10,224 bases of DNA from Actinomycetes bacterium. Its GTDB lineage: Bacteria > Actinomycetota > Actinomycetes > Propionibacteriales > Propionibacteriaceae. The stretch covers positions 1 through 10,224 of the forward strand of contig JAEWIK010000308.1 of assembly GCA_023387135.1 (NCBI GenBank), written 5' to 3'. Numbering within the stretch: the first letter of the stretch is position 1; each line of letters begins with the position of its first letter. The translations under genes and the position numbers were made by a program. Of the stretch, positions 1 to 8,457 are shown piece by piece. A model generated the notes under the pieces. It saw only the letters and a program-made list of their open reading frames with translations. It was not told the DNA's origin and did not search any database.

Positions 1-20
1 TGGCCCGCTGGACGCTGGAC

Positions 21-53
21 ACGGTGGTGGCGACGTTGGGTCGCCACCACCGT
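21..53. terminator. Perfect 14-bp hairpin, possible terminator of an upstream gene
   Basis: ACGGTGGTGGCGAC (21-34) pairs perfectly with GTCGCCACCACCGT (40-53) around a 5-nt loop, GTTGG. There is no T-run on either side, so it would be a U-less hairpin terminator of the kind common in actinobacteria. No convincing gene end lies next to it inside the window. On both strands the flanking sequence is open in some frame but resembles no protein I know. It could also be a protein-binding inverted repeat or fall inside a truncated gene. Confidence 0.4.
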
Positions 54-75
54 CGCGTCCCGGGCCACACGCTCC

Positions 76-91
76 ATGAGCCCTTTCTCAT
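76..91. promoter_or_regulatory. Operator ATGAG-N6-CTCAT upstream of the two-component operon
   Basis: ATGAG (76-80), CCCTTT, CTCAT (87-91) form an inverted repeat with half-sites 11 bp apart. The same arrangement recurs at 2721-2736 and 4443-4458 before the two paralogous secreted-protein genes. A third half-site, TTCAT, starts at 98, again 11 bp on. As a result 86-107 also reads as an 11-bp direct repeat (TCTCATGACGG / TTTCATCGCGG, 8 of 11 identical). OmpR-family regulators typically bind half-sites spaced 10-11 bp apart. I infer autoregulation by the response regulator at 1691-2350. Confidence 0.65.
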
Positions 92-169
92 GACGGTTTC
101 ATCGCGGGGTCGCCGGGCCGGCGTTGACTGGGGGCATCGACGCACCAGCAGCACTCGAAGGAGCGGCCC

Positions 170-259
170 ATGCCCTCACCACTGCCAGGCCCGTGGCGGG
201 TCGCGACCACCGGCGGCGGTGGCCGTCCGCGCGAGTGGTTGGGCAGACTGGCTCCGTGA
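170..259 (+). CDS. 29-aa leader ORF translationally coupled to the sensor kinase
   Basis: A strong ribosome-binding site, GAAGGAG (157-163), sits 6 nt before an ATG at 170. The ORF reads 29 codons (MPSPLPGPWRV..., then a Gly4 run and ...REWLGRLAP) to a TGA at 257-259. That stop overlaps the kinase start in the sequence GTGA (256-259). The kinase GTG itself has no good ribosome-binding site. The leader therefore probably delivers ribosomes to the kinase by termination-reinitiation coupling. The peptide resembles nothing I know and may matter only as a translated leader. It could instead be a small conserved partner of the kinase. The ribosome-binding site and the exact 4-bp overlap are seen directly; the coupling is inferred. 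Confidence 0.6.
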   Translation: MPSPLPGPWRVATTGGGGRPREWLGRLAP

Positions 260-1713
260 ACAAGCTGAGCATCCGGGCGCGCGTGATAGCGGCGGTCATG
301 GTGCTCACAGGGCTGGCGCTCGTGCTGTGCGGGGTGGTGATCTACGTCCAGGGCGTCGCCAGCACCGAGCAGCGGGTGACCGCCGATCTCTCGCGGACAG
401 CCGACGAACTCGCCGTCCTCGCCGGCGAGCCGGACCCCGCCACCGGGAGGGCGTGGGCGAGGCCGGACGCGCTGCTCAACGCCGCGATGCGGCGGACCGT
501 GCTGGCCGAGGGGGAAGGCGCCTTCGCCGTCGTGGACGGCAGGCTCAGGTGGCTCGCCCAGGACGCCGTGCCGCTGCGTCCCGAACGTGACAGGGAACTC
601 GTGGCGGCGGTGCTGCCGCTGGCGTCGCTGCCGACGTCCTCACAGGGTGCCCTGCTGACTGCCACCGCCGACTACCGCTACATCGTGGTGCCGGTGCAGG
701 CCGCCGACGGCTCCCGAGGCGCCCTGGTGAAGGTCGCCGACCTGAGGGCCGAATTGCAGGAACTCAGCCCGGTCTACGCGACGTATGCCCTGGTCGCGGC
801 AGGATCGCTGGTGCTGGTGGCGCTGCTCATCTGGCTGTTGGTGGGAAGGCTGCTGCAGCCTGTCGCGTGGACGCGCGAGACGGCGGCCAGGATCACCGAG
901 ACCGACCTCTCCCAGCGCATCCCCGTCCGCGGCAACGACGAGCTGTCGGCGCTCGCCGTCACCGTCAACGGCATGCTCGACAGGTTGCAGGCGGCGGTGG
1001 CGGGCCAGCGCGAGTTGGTGGACGACGTGGGCCACGAGCTCAGGACGCCGCTGACCATCGTCCGGGGTCACCTGGAGCTGATGGAGGTCTCCGACCCCGA
1101 GGACGTCGCGGCCACGCGGGCGCTCGTGCTCGACGAGCTCGACAGGATGCGGCGCCTCGTGGAGGACCTGATGATCCTCGCGCGGGCCGAGCAGCCCGAC
1201 TTCGTGAGCCCTCGTCCGACCGACCTCGGGCGCCTCACCGACGAGACCCTCGCCAAGGCCGTCCCGCTCGGCGACCGCCACTGGCTGCTCGACGAACTCG
1301 CCGACACCGAGGTCTCCCTCGACCCGCAACGGATCACCCAGGCGTGGCTGCAGCTCGCGGCCAACGCCGTGCAGTACTCGGCGTCGCGCTCGACGGTGGC
1401 GCTCGGCAGCCGCGTGCAGGGGGACGAGGTCTGGCTGTGGGTGCGTGACCAGGGGGTCGGCATCCCGGAAGCCGACAGGGCCAGGGTTCTCGAACGCAGC
1501 GTCCGCGGCAGGTCCGGGTCGGGGACCGGTCTCGGCCTGGCGATCGTGGCGTCGATAGCCCGCGCGCACGACGGCAGGGTCGAGGTCGACTCCGCCGAGG
1601 GCGTGGGCAGCAGGATCTCGATGGTGCTGCCGGCGCGCGGAGTCGTCGAGGCCGCCGTGGCGTCGTCCCCCGTCAAGGAGAGGAAGGCCGATGAGCCAGA
1701 TTCTGATCGTTGA
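256..1713 (+). CDS. Membrane sensor histidine kinase (HAMP-HisKA-HATPase)
   Basis: This is the 485-aa sensor of a two-component system. It should autophosphorylate on a histidine in response to an extracytoplasmic signal and pass the phosphate to the regulator encoded next. A first membrane helix (about residues 10-32) and a second (about 177-199) bracket an extracytoplasmic domain of about 145 residues, which I cannot assign to a known sensor family. A HAMP linker follows (about 200-252), then a HisKA domain with the phospho-acceptor in GHELRTPL (His260). The ATP-binding domain has an N-box (Asn370 in LAANAVQYS), a G1 box DQGVGIP (398-404) and a G2 box GSGTGLGLAIV. I chose the GTG at 256 because it overlaps the stop of the leader ORF and leaves a short N-terminus before the first helix. 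The in-frame TTG at 124 would add 44 unlikely residues. The 3' end overlaps the regulator gene by 23 bp. The signal is unknown. Confidence 0.93.
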   Translation: MNKLSIRARVIAAVMVLTGLALVLCGVVIYVQGVASTEQRVTADLSRTADELAVLAGEPDPATGRAWARPDALLNAAMRRTVLAEGEGAFAVVDGRLRWLAQDAVPLRPERDRELVAAVLPLASLPTSSQGALLTATADYRYIVVPVQAADGSRGALVKVADLRAELQELSPVYATYALVAAGSLVLVALLIWLLVGRLLQPVAWTRETAARITETDLSQRIPVRGNDELSALAVTVNGMLDRLQAAVAGQRELVDDVGHELRTPLTIVRGHLELMEVSDPEDVAATRALVLDELDRMRRLVEDLMILARAEQPDFVSPRPTDLGRLTDETLAKAVPLGDRHWLLDELADTEVSLDPQRITQAWLQLAANAVQYSASRSTVALGSRVQGDEVWLWVRDQGVGIPEADRARVLERSVRGRSGSGTGLGLAIVASIARAHDGRVEVDSAEGVGSRISMVLPARGVVEAAVASSPVKERKADEPDSDR

Positions 1714-2350
1714 GGACGAGCCCCGCATCGCGTCCTTCGTCGCGAAAGGGCTGCGGGCCGCCGGCTTCACGACGCTCATCGAGCCCTCCGGGGAGGCGGC
1801 GGTGTCGTTGGCGTTGACCGAGGACCTCGCGCTGATCCTGCTGGACGTGGGCCTGCCCGACATCGACGGCTTCGAGGTGCTGTCCCGGCTCCGCGGCCAG
1901 GGCGTCACGACGCCGGTGATCATGCTGACGGCGAGGTCGTCGGTCGCCGACACCGTCGCGGGCCTGCAGTCGGGCGCCGACGACTACGTGCCCAAGCCGT
2001 TCAGCTTCGAGGAACTGCTGGCGCGGGTCCAGCTCAGGCTGCGGGCGCGCGCCGCCACCGACTCCGCCACCGTGCTCTCACACGGCGATCTGAGCCTCGA
2101 CCTCCGCACCCGGCGCGCGACGGCCGGGGGCAAGCAGGTCGATCTCACGGCCCGCGAGTTCACCCTCGTCGAGATGTTCCTGCGCAATCCCGGGCAGGTG
2201 CTCAGCCGCGAGCAGCTCCTGTCGGGCGCCTGGGGCTACGACTTCGATCCCGGCTCCAACGTGGTGGACGTCTACGTCCGCTACCTGCGCACCAAGCTCG
2301 GCGCCGAGCGCTTCGAGACGGTGCGAGGGATGGGTTACCGGCTCGTGTAG
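1691..2350 (+). CDS. OmpR-family response regulator
   Basis: This 219-aa regulator combines a receiver domain with a winged-helix DNA-binding domain and is the partner of the kinase it overlaps. The receiver (about 1-117) has the acidic pair in VEDE (Glu8/Asp9), phospho-acceptor Asp52 in LILLDVGLPD, Thr80 in IMLTAR and Lys102 in VPKPF, so it looks fully functional. The C-terminal domain (about 125-219) shows the OmpR/PhoB pattern: LTAREFTLVEMFLRNPGQVLSR, then a VDVYVRYLRTKLG recognition-helix segment and the terminal hairpin VRGMGYRLV. The ATG at 1691 follows AGGAAGG (1681-1687) closely and lies inside the kinase gene, so the two proteins are co-translated. I infer that its targets are the three ATGAG-N6-CTCA(T/C) sites in this locus. 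The gene ends 35 bp from the convergent end of the 90-aa secreted-protein gene. Confidence 0.95.
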   Translation: MSQILIVEDEPRIASFVAKGLRAAGFTTLIEPSGEAAVSLALTEDLALILLDVGLPDIDGFEVLSRLRGQGVTTPVIMLTARSSVADTVAGLQSGADDYVPKPFSFEELLARVQLRLRARAATDSATVLSHGDLSLDLRTRRATAGGKQVDLTAREFTLVEMFLRNPGQVLSREQLLSGAWGYDFDPGSNVVDVYVRYLRTKLGAERFETVRGMGYRLV

Positions 2351-2352
2351 CC

Positions 2353-2384
2353 GACGCCGGCATCGTCGCTGCGGGTCCGGGCGT
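2353..2384. terminator. Weak imperfect hairpin between convergent genes
   Basis: Only 35 bp separate the stops of the response regulator (2350) and the convergent secreted-protein gene (2386). GACGCCGG (2353-2360) can pair with CCGGGCGTC (2376-2384) with one bulged G, around a loop of about 15 nt. It has no T-run. It is the only candidate for a shared bidirectional terminator, and a poor one. Confidence 0.2.
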
Positions 2385-2385
2385 C

Positions 2386-2658
2386 CTAGTCGGGGGTGTC
2401 CGCGGTCTTCGGCGACGGCGGGGTCACTGGTGACGGCGCGACAGGGCTGGCGCTGGGCGTCTGCGAGGCGCCAGGGGTCGCCGAAGGATCGGCAGTCGGG
2501 GTGGCAGACGGGACGGGAGTCCCTGTGAGGGTGATGGCGGGACGCGGCTCGGCGGTGGCGGGGTTCGCGGAGTTCAAGGCCCCGATGCCGACGGCACACG
2601 TGGTCACGCCGAGCACGCCGGTCACCGTCCAGGCGACTGCCGAGCGCGATGCCTGCAT
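2386..2658 (-). CDS. Small secreted Pro/Thr/Ser-rich protein (90 aa)
   Basis: This 90-residue protein has no recognised domain. Residues 1 to about 36 form a Sec-type signal peptide: Arg5, a hydrophobic stretch AWTVTGVLGVTTCAVGIGAL, and a likely cut after ATA. The rest is a low-complexity tail of Pro, Thr, Ser and Ala (TPTADPSATPGASQTPSASP...), as in extracellular or cell-wall linkers that may be O-glycosylated. Its N-terminus (S-x-x-AW-x-VTG-x-LG) and the tail motif SPKTADTP match the 147-aa protein encoded at 3933-4376, so the two are paralogues. The ATG at 2658 follows AAGGGAG by 6 nt. It has its own -10 (TAGGCT) and its own copy of the shared operator at 2721-2736. It ends 35 bp from the response regulator. 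Function is unknown; a ligand or target of the sensor kinase is possible but unproven. Confidence 0.8.
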   Translation of the reverse strand: MQASRSAVAWTVTGVLGVTTCAVGIGALNSANPATAEPRPAITLTGTPVPSATPTADPSATPGASQTPSASPVAPSPVTPPSPKTADTPD

Positions 2659-2682
2659 GGGCGGCTCCCTTCGATGGGCCTC

Positions 2683-2688
2683 AGCCTA
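2683..2688 (-). promoter_or_regulatory. -10 element (TAGGCT) of the 90-aa secreted-protein gene
   Basis: On the minus strand TAGGCT lies 25 bp before the start codon. This predicts a transcription start near 2676 and a leader of roughly 18 nt that contains the ribosome-binding site. The -35 region (CTTTCA, 2706-2711, 17-bp spacer) is poor, which suits a promoter that needs an activator. The half-site TTCAT at 2699-2703 sits just upstream of the -10, and the full operator is centred near -52. Confidence 0.55.
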
Positions 2689-2720
2689 GGCGCGCCGGAT
2701 GAACATGAAAGAAGGGCACC

Positions 2721-2736
2721 ATGAGAGTCCTCTCAT
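2721..2736. promoter_or_regulatory. Operator ATGAG-N6-CTCAT for the 90-aa secreted-protein gene
   Basis: ATGAG (2721-2725), AGTCCT, CTCAT (2732-2736) is the same 11-bp-register inverted repeat found upstream of the kinase and of the 147-aa paralogue. Toward the promoter an extra half-site, ATGAA on the plus strand (2699-2703), lies exactly 22 bp from the ATGAG half, as in the paralogue's promoter. The operator overlaps the stop codon of the upstream phosphotransferase gene (2733-2735). That gene therefore ends inside the next gene's control region. Confidence 0.7.
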
Positions 2737-3928
2737 CGTCTGGGCCGTGGCGGCTGCCCGTCCAGCAGGGCTCGGGCGTGGGCGGCGTAGGCCTCGGCCA
2801 GCGCGAGCACGGGCTCGCCCTGCTCGACCGGCACCGATGCGATGAGGCTCACCAAGACGGCGGCGGTCCTGGCCAGCAGGTCCGGCCCGTCCACGACCCG
2901 CAGGAACGCTGCCAGCCAGGCTTCGAGGGTGTCGGGGACGCGCGCCCAGCCCTCGGGGTCGAGCAGCGGCAGGACGGCGAGGTGGGCGAGCGCGCACGCG
3001 AGATCGTCCTCACGCAGGCCCGGCCCGGCGTTGTCGACGTCGATGAACAACCAGCCCTGCCCTGAGGCGAAGATGTTCGTCTCGTAGCAGTCGCCGTGGG
3101 TGGGCACCTCGGGACCGTGCCGGTGCTGCCGCAGGATCGTGGTCACGCCGGCGGCGAGCGCGGCGAGGCGGGGTGCGGCGTCGGGCAGCCGCTGCGCGGC
3201 GGTCGCCGTGTGGAAGTCGAGCCTGTCGCTCCACGACGGGCGGCGGGGCAGGTCGAGCAGGCCCGCGGGCAGGCTGTCGAGCAGGCCCCCAGGGCGGCAG
3301 GGTCGACAGGGCCGCTGGCGAGCAGCTCGGTCAGCGGCACCCCGGGTGCGCGCCGCAGCACGAGCACACCCTCGCCGGGCCGGCTCTCCACCGGGATCGA
3401 CGTGCCGGCCTCGGCGAACAGGGAGTGCCTGACCGCGAGCCTGTCGTCGTAGCCGGGCCGCAGCACCTTGAGGAAGAACTCGTCGCCGTCGAGCCGGGCG
3501 CGCAGCACCGCCCGCCGCAGCGGACGGTAGGCGAGCAGGTCGAGGTCGAACCGGGCCGGCGCAGGGGTGCCGGGAGGGCTGAGCCACGCCAGCACAGTGG
3601 CGGGGTCGCACGCCGGCGCGAGCCCCGGCAGCCGCGGGTCGAACGGGTGCCGCCAGACCCGCAGCGTGACGTCGTCTCGCGTCACGAGGGCCACCGCGCC
3701 GGCCACGTCGGCGGTCGTCGCCAGCAGGTGCTGCGTGACCGTGCCGCCGTCCGACTCGAAGGTGACGGTGTAGAGCGCCGTCACCTCCGAGCCTGGCCGG
3801 TAGTGCAGGTCGTCGAGCCGGGCCGTGAAGCCCGGGAGGGCCGCCTCCGGGTCGCCGGTGAGGGCTGCCTGCAGCACCTGCGACGCCTCGTCCGAGGCGA
3901 GCAGCGCCGTCTCCCGGGCGAACTCCAC
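2733..3928 (-). pseudogene. APH-fold phosphotransferase gene with an apparent 1-base frameshift
   Basis: With one base restored, this gene encodes about 398 aa of the aminoglycoside phosphotransferase/choline kinase-like family, which transfers phosphate from ATP to a small hydroxylated substrate. The N-lobe is in the first frame (GTG at 3928) and includes FFLKVLRPG with the likely ATP lysine, then GEGVLVLRRAPG. The C-lobe is in a second frame: catalytic loop HGDCYETN (corrected His278, Asp280, Asn285), metal-binding IDVDNAGPG (Asp297) and a downstream EDDLA. The frames join cleanly at VDPAAL / GLLDSLPAGLL if the run at 3286-3290 (CCCCC on plus, GGGGG in sense) had six bases. As written, the first frame stops at 3143 after 261 aa and lacks the catalytic loop. 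The start lies 4 nt after the stop of the 147-aa secreted-protein gene, so the two form an operon. The substrate is unknown. The break may be a real mutation, slippage or a sequencing error. Confidence 0.82.
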
Positions 3929-3932
3929 CCGC

Positions 3933-4376
3933 TCAGTCTCCCGAACGCGGCGAGGGTGCGCTAGCAGGAGTGTTGGGAGACGGAGGCGTCGCCGGGCTGG
4001 GCGGCGTCGCAGGAGTGTTGGGTGTGTTGGAGGTGTTGGCCGTCGGCGGCGTGGCGGGAGTCGCCGGGGTGCTGGCGGTCGGCGAGGTGGTCGGGGTGTT
4101 CGCCGTCCGCGGGCTCGGGGAGGTGTTCGCCGTCACCGTCGGGCTCGCGGAGGGCGTGGCCTCGGCGGCGCCGGACGCCGGCGTCGCGCTCGGGGTGGCG
4201 GTGGCCGGCCCGGTCGGCAGCAGGGACGGGTCGGGGCTCGCGGTGGGGGAGGACGTGGCGGCGGGAGCCGGTGCCGCGACGGCCTGGTTGCCTGCCGCGA
4301 GCACGAGGCCTCCTGTCACGCAGGCGCCGAGCGCGCCGGTGACCGCCCAGGCTGCGGTGGAGCGGGTGAGCTTCAT
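3933..4376 (-). CDS. Secreted Pro/Thr/Ser-rich repeat protein (147 aa)
   Basis: This is the longer paralogue of the 90-aa protein at 2386-2658. A Sec signal peptide (MKLTR, then AAWAVTGALGACVTGGLVLAA, with a cut likely after AVA near residue 34) is followed by over 100 residues made almost only of Thr, Pro, Ala, Ser and Asn. The tail includes degenerate NTP/ATPP units (TANTSNTPNTPATPP, SPATPPSPNTP). It has no membrane anchor, sorting signal or catalytic domain, so it is probably released or held in the cell envelope. The ATG at 4376 was chosen over the one at 4406 because GAAAGGA precedes it by about 7 nt and the signal peptide begins there. It leads an operon with the phosphotransferase and carries the shared operator at 4443-4458. 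Both paralogues share SP(K/R)TA(D/N)TP, which suggests that this one grew by repeat expansion or the other shrank. Function is unknown. Confidence 0.8.
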   Translation of the reverse strand: MKLTRSTAAWAVTGALGACVTGGLVLAAGNQAVAAPAPAATSSPTASPDPSLLPTGPATATPSATPASGAAEATPSASPTVTANTSPSPRTANTPTTSPTASTPATPATPPTANTSNTPNTPATPPSPATPPSPNTPASAPSPRSGD

Positions 4377-4419
4377 GGCTGGTTCCTTTCGTTGTCGATA
4401 CCTCACTCCATCCCGGCAG

Positions 4420-4458
4420 GGTGAGAGCCCGCGGAGCCTGCGATGAGAGTGTTCTCAC
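4420..4458. promoter_or_regulatory. Operator ATGAG-N6-CTCAC plus a half-site 22 bp away
   Basis: ATGAG (4443-4447), AGTGTT, CTCAC (4454-4458) is the third copy of the locus operator. A further half-site, GTGAG (4421-4425), lies exactly 22 bp nearer the 147-aa protein's promoter. This repeats the spacing at the other paralogue, while the rest of the two upstream regions differs. On the minus strand a -10-like TATCGA (4400-4395) follows with a poor -35 (CACCCT), again suggesting activator dependence. The site lies in the divergent gap and could also affect the glycosyltransferase promoter, whose start is about 70 bp away on the other strand. Confidence 0.68.
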
Positions 4459-4512
4459 CCCGCCGGGTGTCGTGGCTGACGGGCCGCGTCCCGGCCTTCG
4501 GCGGGAAGTGGC

Positions 4513-4518
4513 TAGGCT
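4513..4518 (+). promoter_or_regulatory. -10 element (TAGGCT) of the glycosyltransferase, leaderless type
   Basis: GGCTAGGCT places a TANNNT -10 only 8 nt before the GTG at 4527. The transcript should therefore begin at or within a base or two of the start codon. No ribosome-binding site is visible in that gap, which agrees with leaderless initiation, common in actinobacteria. No clear -35 is seen. Confidence 0.55.
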
Positions 4519-4526
4519 CGTCCCTC

Positions 4527-5744
4527 GTGATGCGGATCCCGACCTGGCGGCGCTGGCTGACCTGGGGTGCCCAGGCGCTCGTGCCGATGCTCGCCGCTGT
4601 CTACATCGCAGGCAGCCAGATACCCGGCAGCCGGCTCGCCTCGCCCTGGCGGCCCGGCATGATCGACCTCGAGGTGTACCAGCGGACGGGGTGGCTGGTG
4701 CTCTCCGGCGGTGACTTCTTCGGCGCCGAAGGGCTGCCGTGGATCTATCCGCCGTTCGCCGCCCTGCTGGCGGTGCCCTGGGCGCTGCCGTCCTATGAGA
4801 TGGCGGCGCTGCTGTGGCTGGCGCTCAACGTGGGCGCGCTGGCGGCGATCCTGTACCGGCTCGGCTTCACGGGCTGGTGGCTCAGCCTCGGCACGACGGT
4901 GTGCCTGCTCTTCGTTCAGCCCGTCACCGAGACTGTGGGTTTCGGCAACCTTGGCATCCTGCTGGTGGCGGCGGCCGTCCTCGACTCCATGCCGGGGCCC
5001 CGCGTGCTGAAGCGCCGGCTCCTTCCCGAGGGCGTCCTCACGGGCCTCGCGGCGGCGGTGAAGCTCACGCCGGCGATGGTCGCGGCGTACAACTTCTTCG
5101 CGGGCAGGCGCAAGCCCGGCCTGGTCGCCTTCGCCACGTTCGTCGGCGCGACGGTGCTGGGCTTCGCAGTGTTCTGGCAGGCGTCGTTGCACTACTGGGG
5201 TGGCCTGCTGACGGGGGAGACGGGCAACAACTCGGGCATCGTCTACGGCACCAACCAGTCGGTGATGGGCATGTGGACGCGCCTGTTCGGGGACGCCGGG
5301 AGGGCGGGGCTCGCGGCGAGCGCGCTCGTCGTCGTCCTGGGCCTGCTCGCCGCCGTGTGGCTGCACAAGGCGGGCGAGGTGCAGGTGGCGATCTGCGTGG
5401 CGGGCGTGACGAGCCTGCTCGCGTCACCGATCTCCTGGTCGCACCACTACGTGTGGGTGGTCCCGCTGGGCATCGTCCTGTGGCAGCGCGTCACGCTGCC
5501 GGCCTGGTTCAGGTGGTACGGGTTGAGCTGGGTCGCCTGGGTGATAGTCGGCCCGTTCATGGCCCTGCCGCGCGGCGACGGAGCCGAGTTCGGCTACCAG
5601 TTCTTCCAGCAGGTCATCGACAACCTCGGCATCGTGGCGGGGGTGGCGTTGCTGGCGCTCTCGCTGGTCGCGGCGAGGACCATGCGTCGGGCAGAGCCTG
5701 TCCTCGACGTCCCGGCCGCAGCGCCGGAGCAGGTCAACCCCTGA
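4527..5744 (+). CDS. GT87-type polyprenol-phosphate-mannose mannosyltransferase
   Basis: This is a 405-aa multi-pass membrane protein of the GT-C fold, family GT87 (old DUF2029), which includes the mycobacterial PimE, MptC and Rv2181 enzymes. Those use polyprenyl-phosphate mannose outside the membrane to extend lipoglycans or phosphatidylinositol mannosides. About ten hydrophobic segments are visible. Family-like features are an acidic residue in the first outer loop (Asp47 in IDLEVYQRTG), WIYPPFAALLAVP, FGNLGILLVAAAV with the following LTGLAAAVKLTPA, and the late SWSHHYVWVVPLGI. I took GTG 4527 (ATG 4530 is equally possible) because a -10 lies just upstream. The in-frame ATG at 4443 lies inside the operator and would add an odd N-terminus. 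It is divergent from the Thr/Pro-rich secreted-protein gene. Whether it glycosylates that protein is only a guess; lipoglycan synthesis is the default role. Confidence 0.88.
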   Translation: MMRIPTWRRWLTWGAQALVPMLAAVYIAGSQIPGSRLASPWRPGMIDLEVYQRTGWLVLSGGDFFGAEGLPWIYPPFAALLAVPWALPSYEMAALLWLALNVGALAAILYRLGFTGWWLSLGTTVCLLFVQPVTETVGFGNLGILLVAAAVLDSMPGPRVLKRRLLPEGVLTGLAAAVKLTPAMVAAYNFFAGRRKPGLVAFATFVGATVLGFAVFWQASLHYWGGLLTGETGNNSGIVYGTNQSVMGMWTRLFGDAGRAGLAASALVVVLGLLAAVWLHKAGEVQVAICVAGVTSLLASPISWSHHYVWVVPLGIVLWQRVTLPAWFRWYGLSWVAWVIVGPFMALPRGDGAEFGYQFFQQVIDNLGIVAGVALLALSLVAARTMRRAEPVLDVPAAAPEQVNP

Positions 5745-5768
5745 GTTCTCCCCGAGAAGGTCGCTGCC

Positions 5769-5795
5769 GGAATAGCGCCGTGGCTAGGATAGTTG
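5769..5795 (+). promoter_or_regulatory. Sigma-R/sigma-H-type promoter of clpB with overlapping -10
   Basis: GGAAT (5769-5773), an 18-nt spacer and GTTG (5792-5795) match the oxidative/thiol-stress sigma factor consensus GGAAT-N18/19-GTT of actinobacteria. Inside the spacer TAGGAT (5785-5790) is a good housekeeping -10, in the GGCTAGGAT context seen at other promoters here, though it has no clear -35. The GTTG also forms the left edge of the HAIR box, so the repressor and both polymerases would compete for the same bases. Confidence 0.65.
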
Positions 5796-5812
5796 AGTCT
5801 AGTGAACTCAAC
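5792..5812. promoter_or_regulatory. HAIR box (HspR operator) of clpB
   Basis: GTTGAGT (5792-5798), 7 nt, ACTCAAC (5806-5812) is a perfect inverted repeat that matches the HspR-associated inverted repeat CTTGAGT-N7-ACTCAAG. Only the outermost pair is changed, and it is changed on both sides so that symmetry is kept. It lies over the expected transcription start, downstream of the -10. This fits heat-relieved repression of clpB by HspR as known in Streptomyces and Mycobacterium. No hspR gene is in the window. Confidence 0.85.
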
Positions 5813-5862
5813 TCTGGTTCCTGTCTGCTGATAGGCCGAATGACTAGGAGAAACACTTAGGG

Positions 5863-8457
<2,595 letters not shown>

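Noticed and set aside
1..91. Possible divergent minus-strand gene starting at 91 (MRKGSW...) or 77 (MERVAR...)
   Set aside because: Third-position bias is fair, but only about 30 codons fit in the window. There is no recognisable domain, the start would lie inside the operator, and a perfect hairpin interrupts it. It cannot be supported from this sequence.
2841..2853. ATGAG-G-CTCAC near 2841 as a further operator copy
   Set aside because: The half-sites are one base apart instead of six, so the 11-bp register is lost, and the site lies within the phosphotransferase coding sequence.
640..3964. Long antisense or alternate-frame ORFs across the kinase, the phosphotransferase and clpB
   Set aside because: They are open only because of high G+C. 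They encode Arg/Pro/Gly-rich sequence without domains, opposite genes with clear conserved motifs.
4443..4526. Upstream in-frame ATG at 4443 as the glycosyltransferase start
   Set aside because: The ATG is part of the ATGAG operator half-site and has no ribosome-binding site. A TANNNT -10 at 4513-4518 would then fall inside the gene. The start at 4527/4530 begins just before a normal positively charged membrane-protein N-terminus.
5746..5758. TTCTC-CCC-GAGAA inverted repeat just after the glycosyltransferase stop as a terminator
   Set aside because: Five base pairs with a 3-nt loop and no T-run is too weak. It may be chance.
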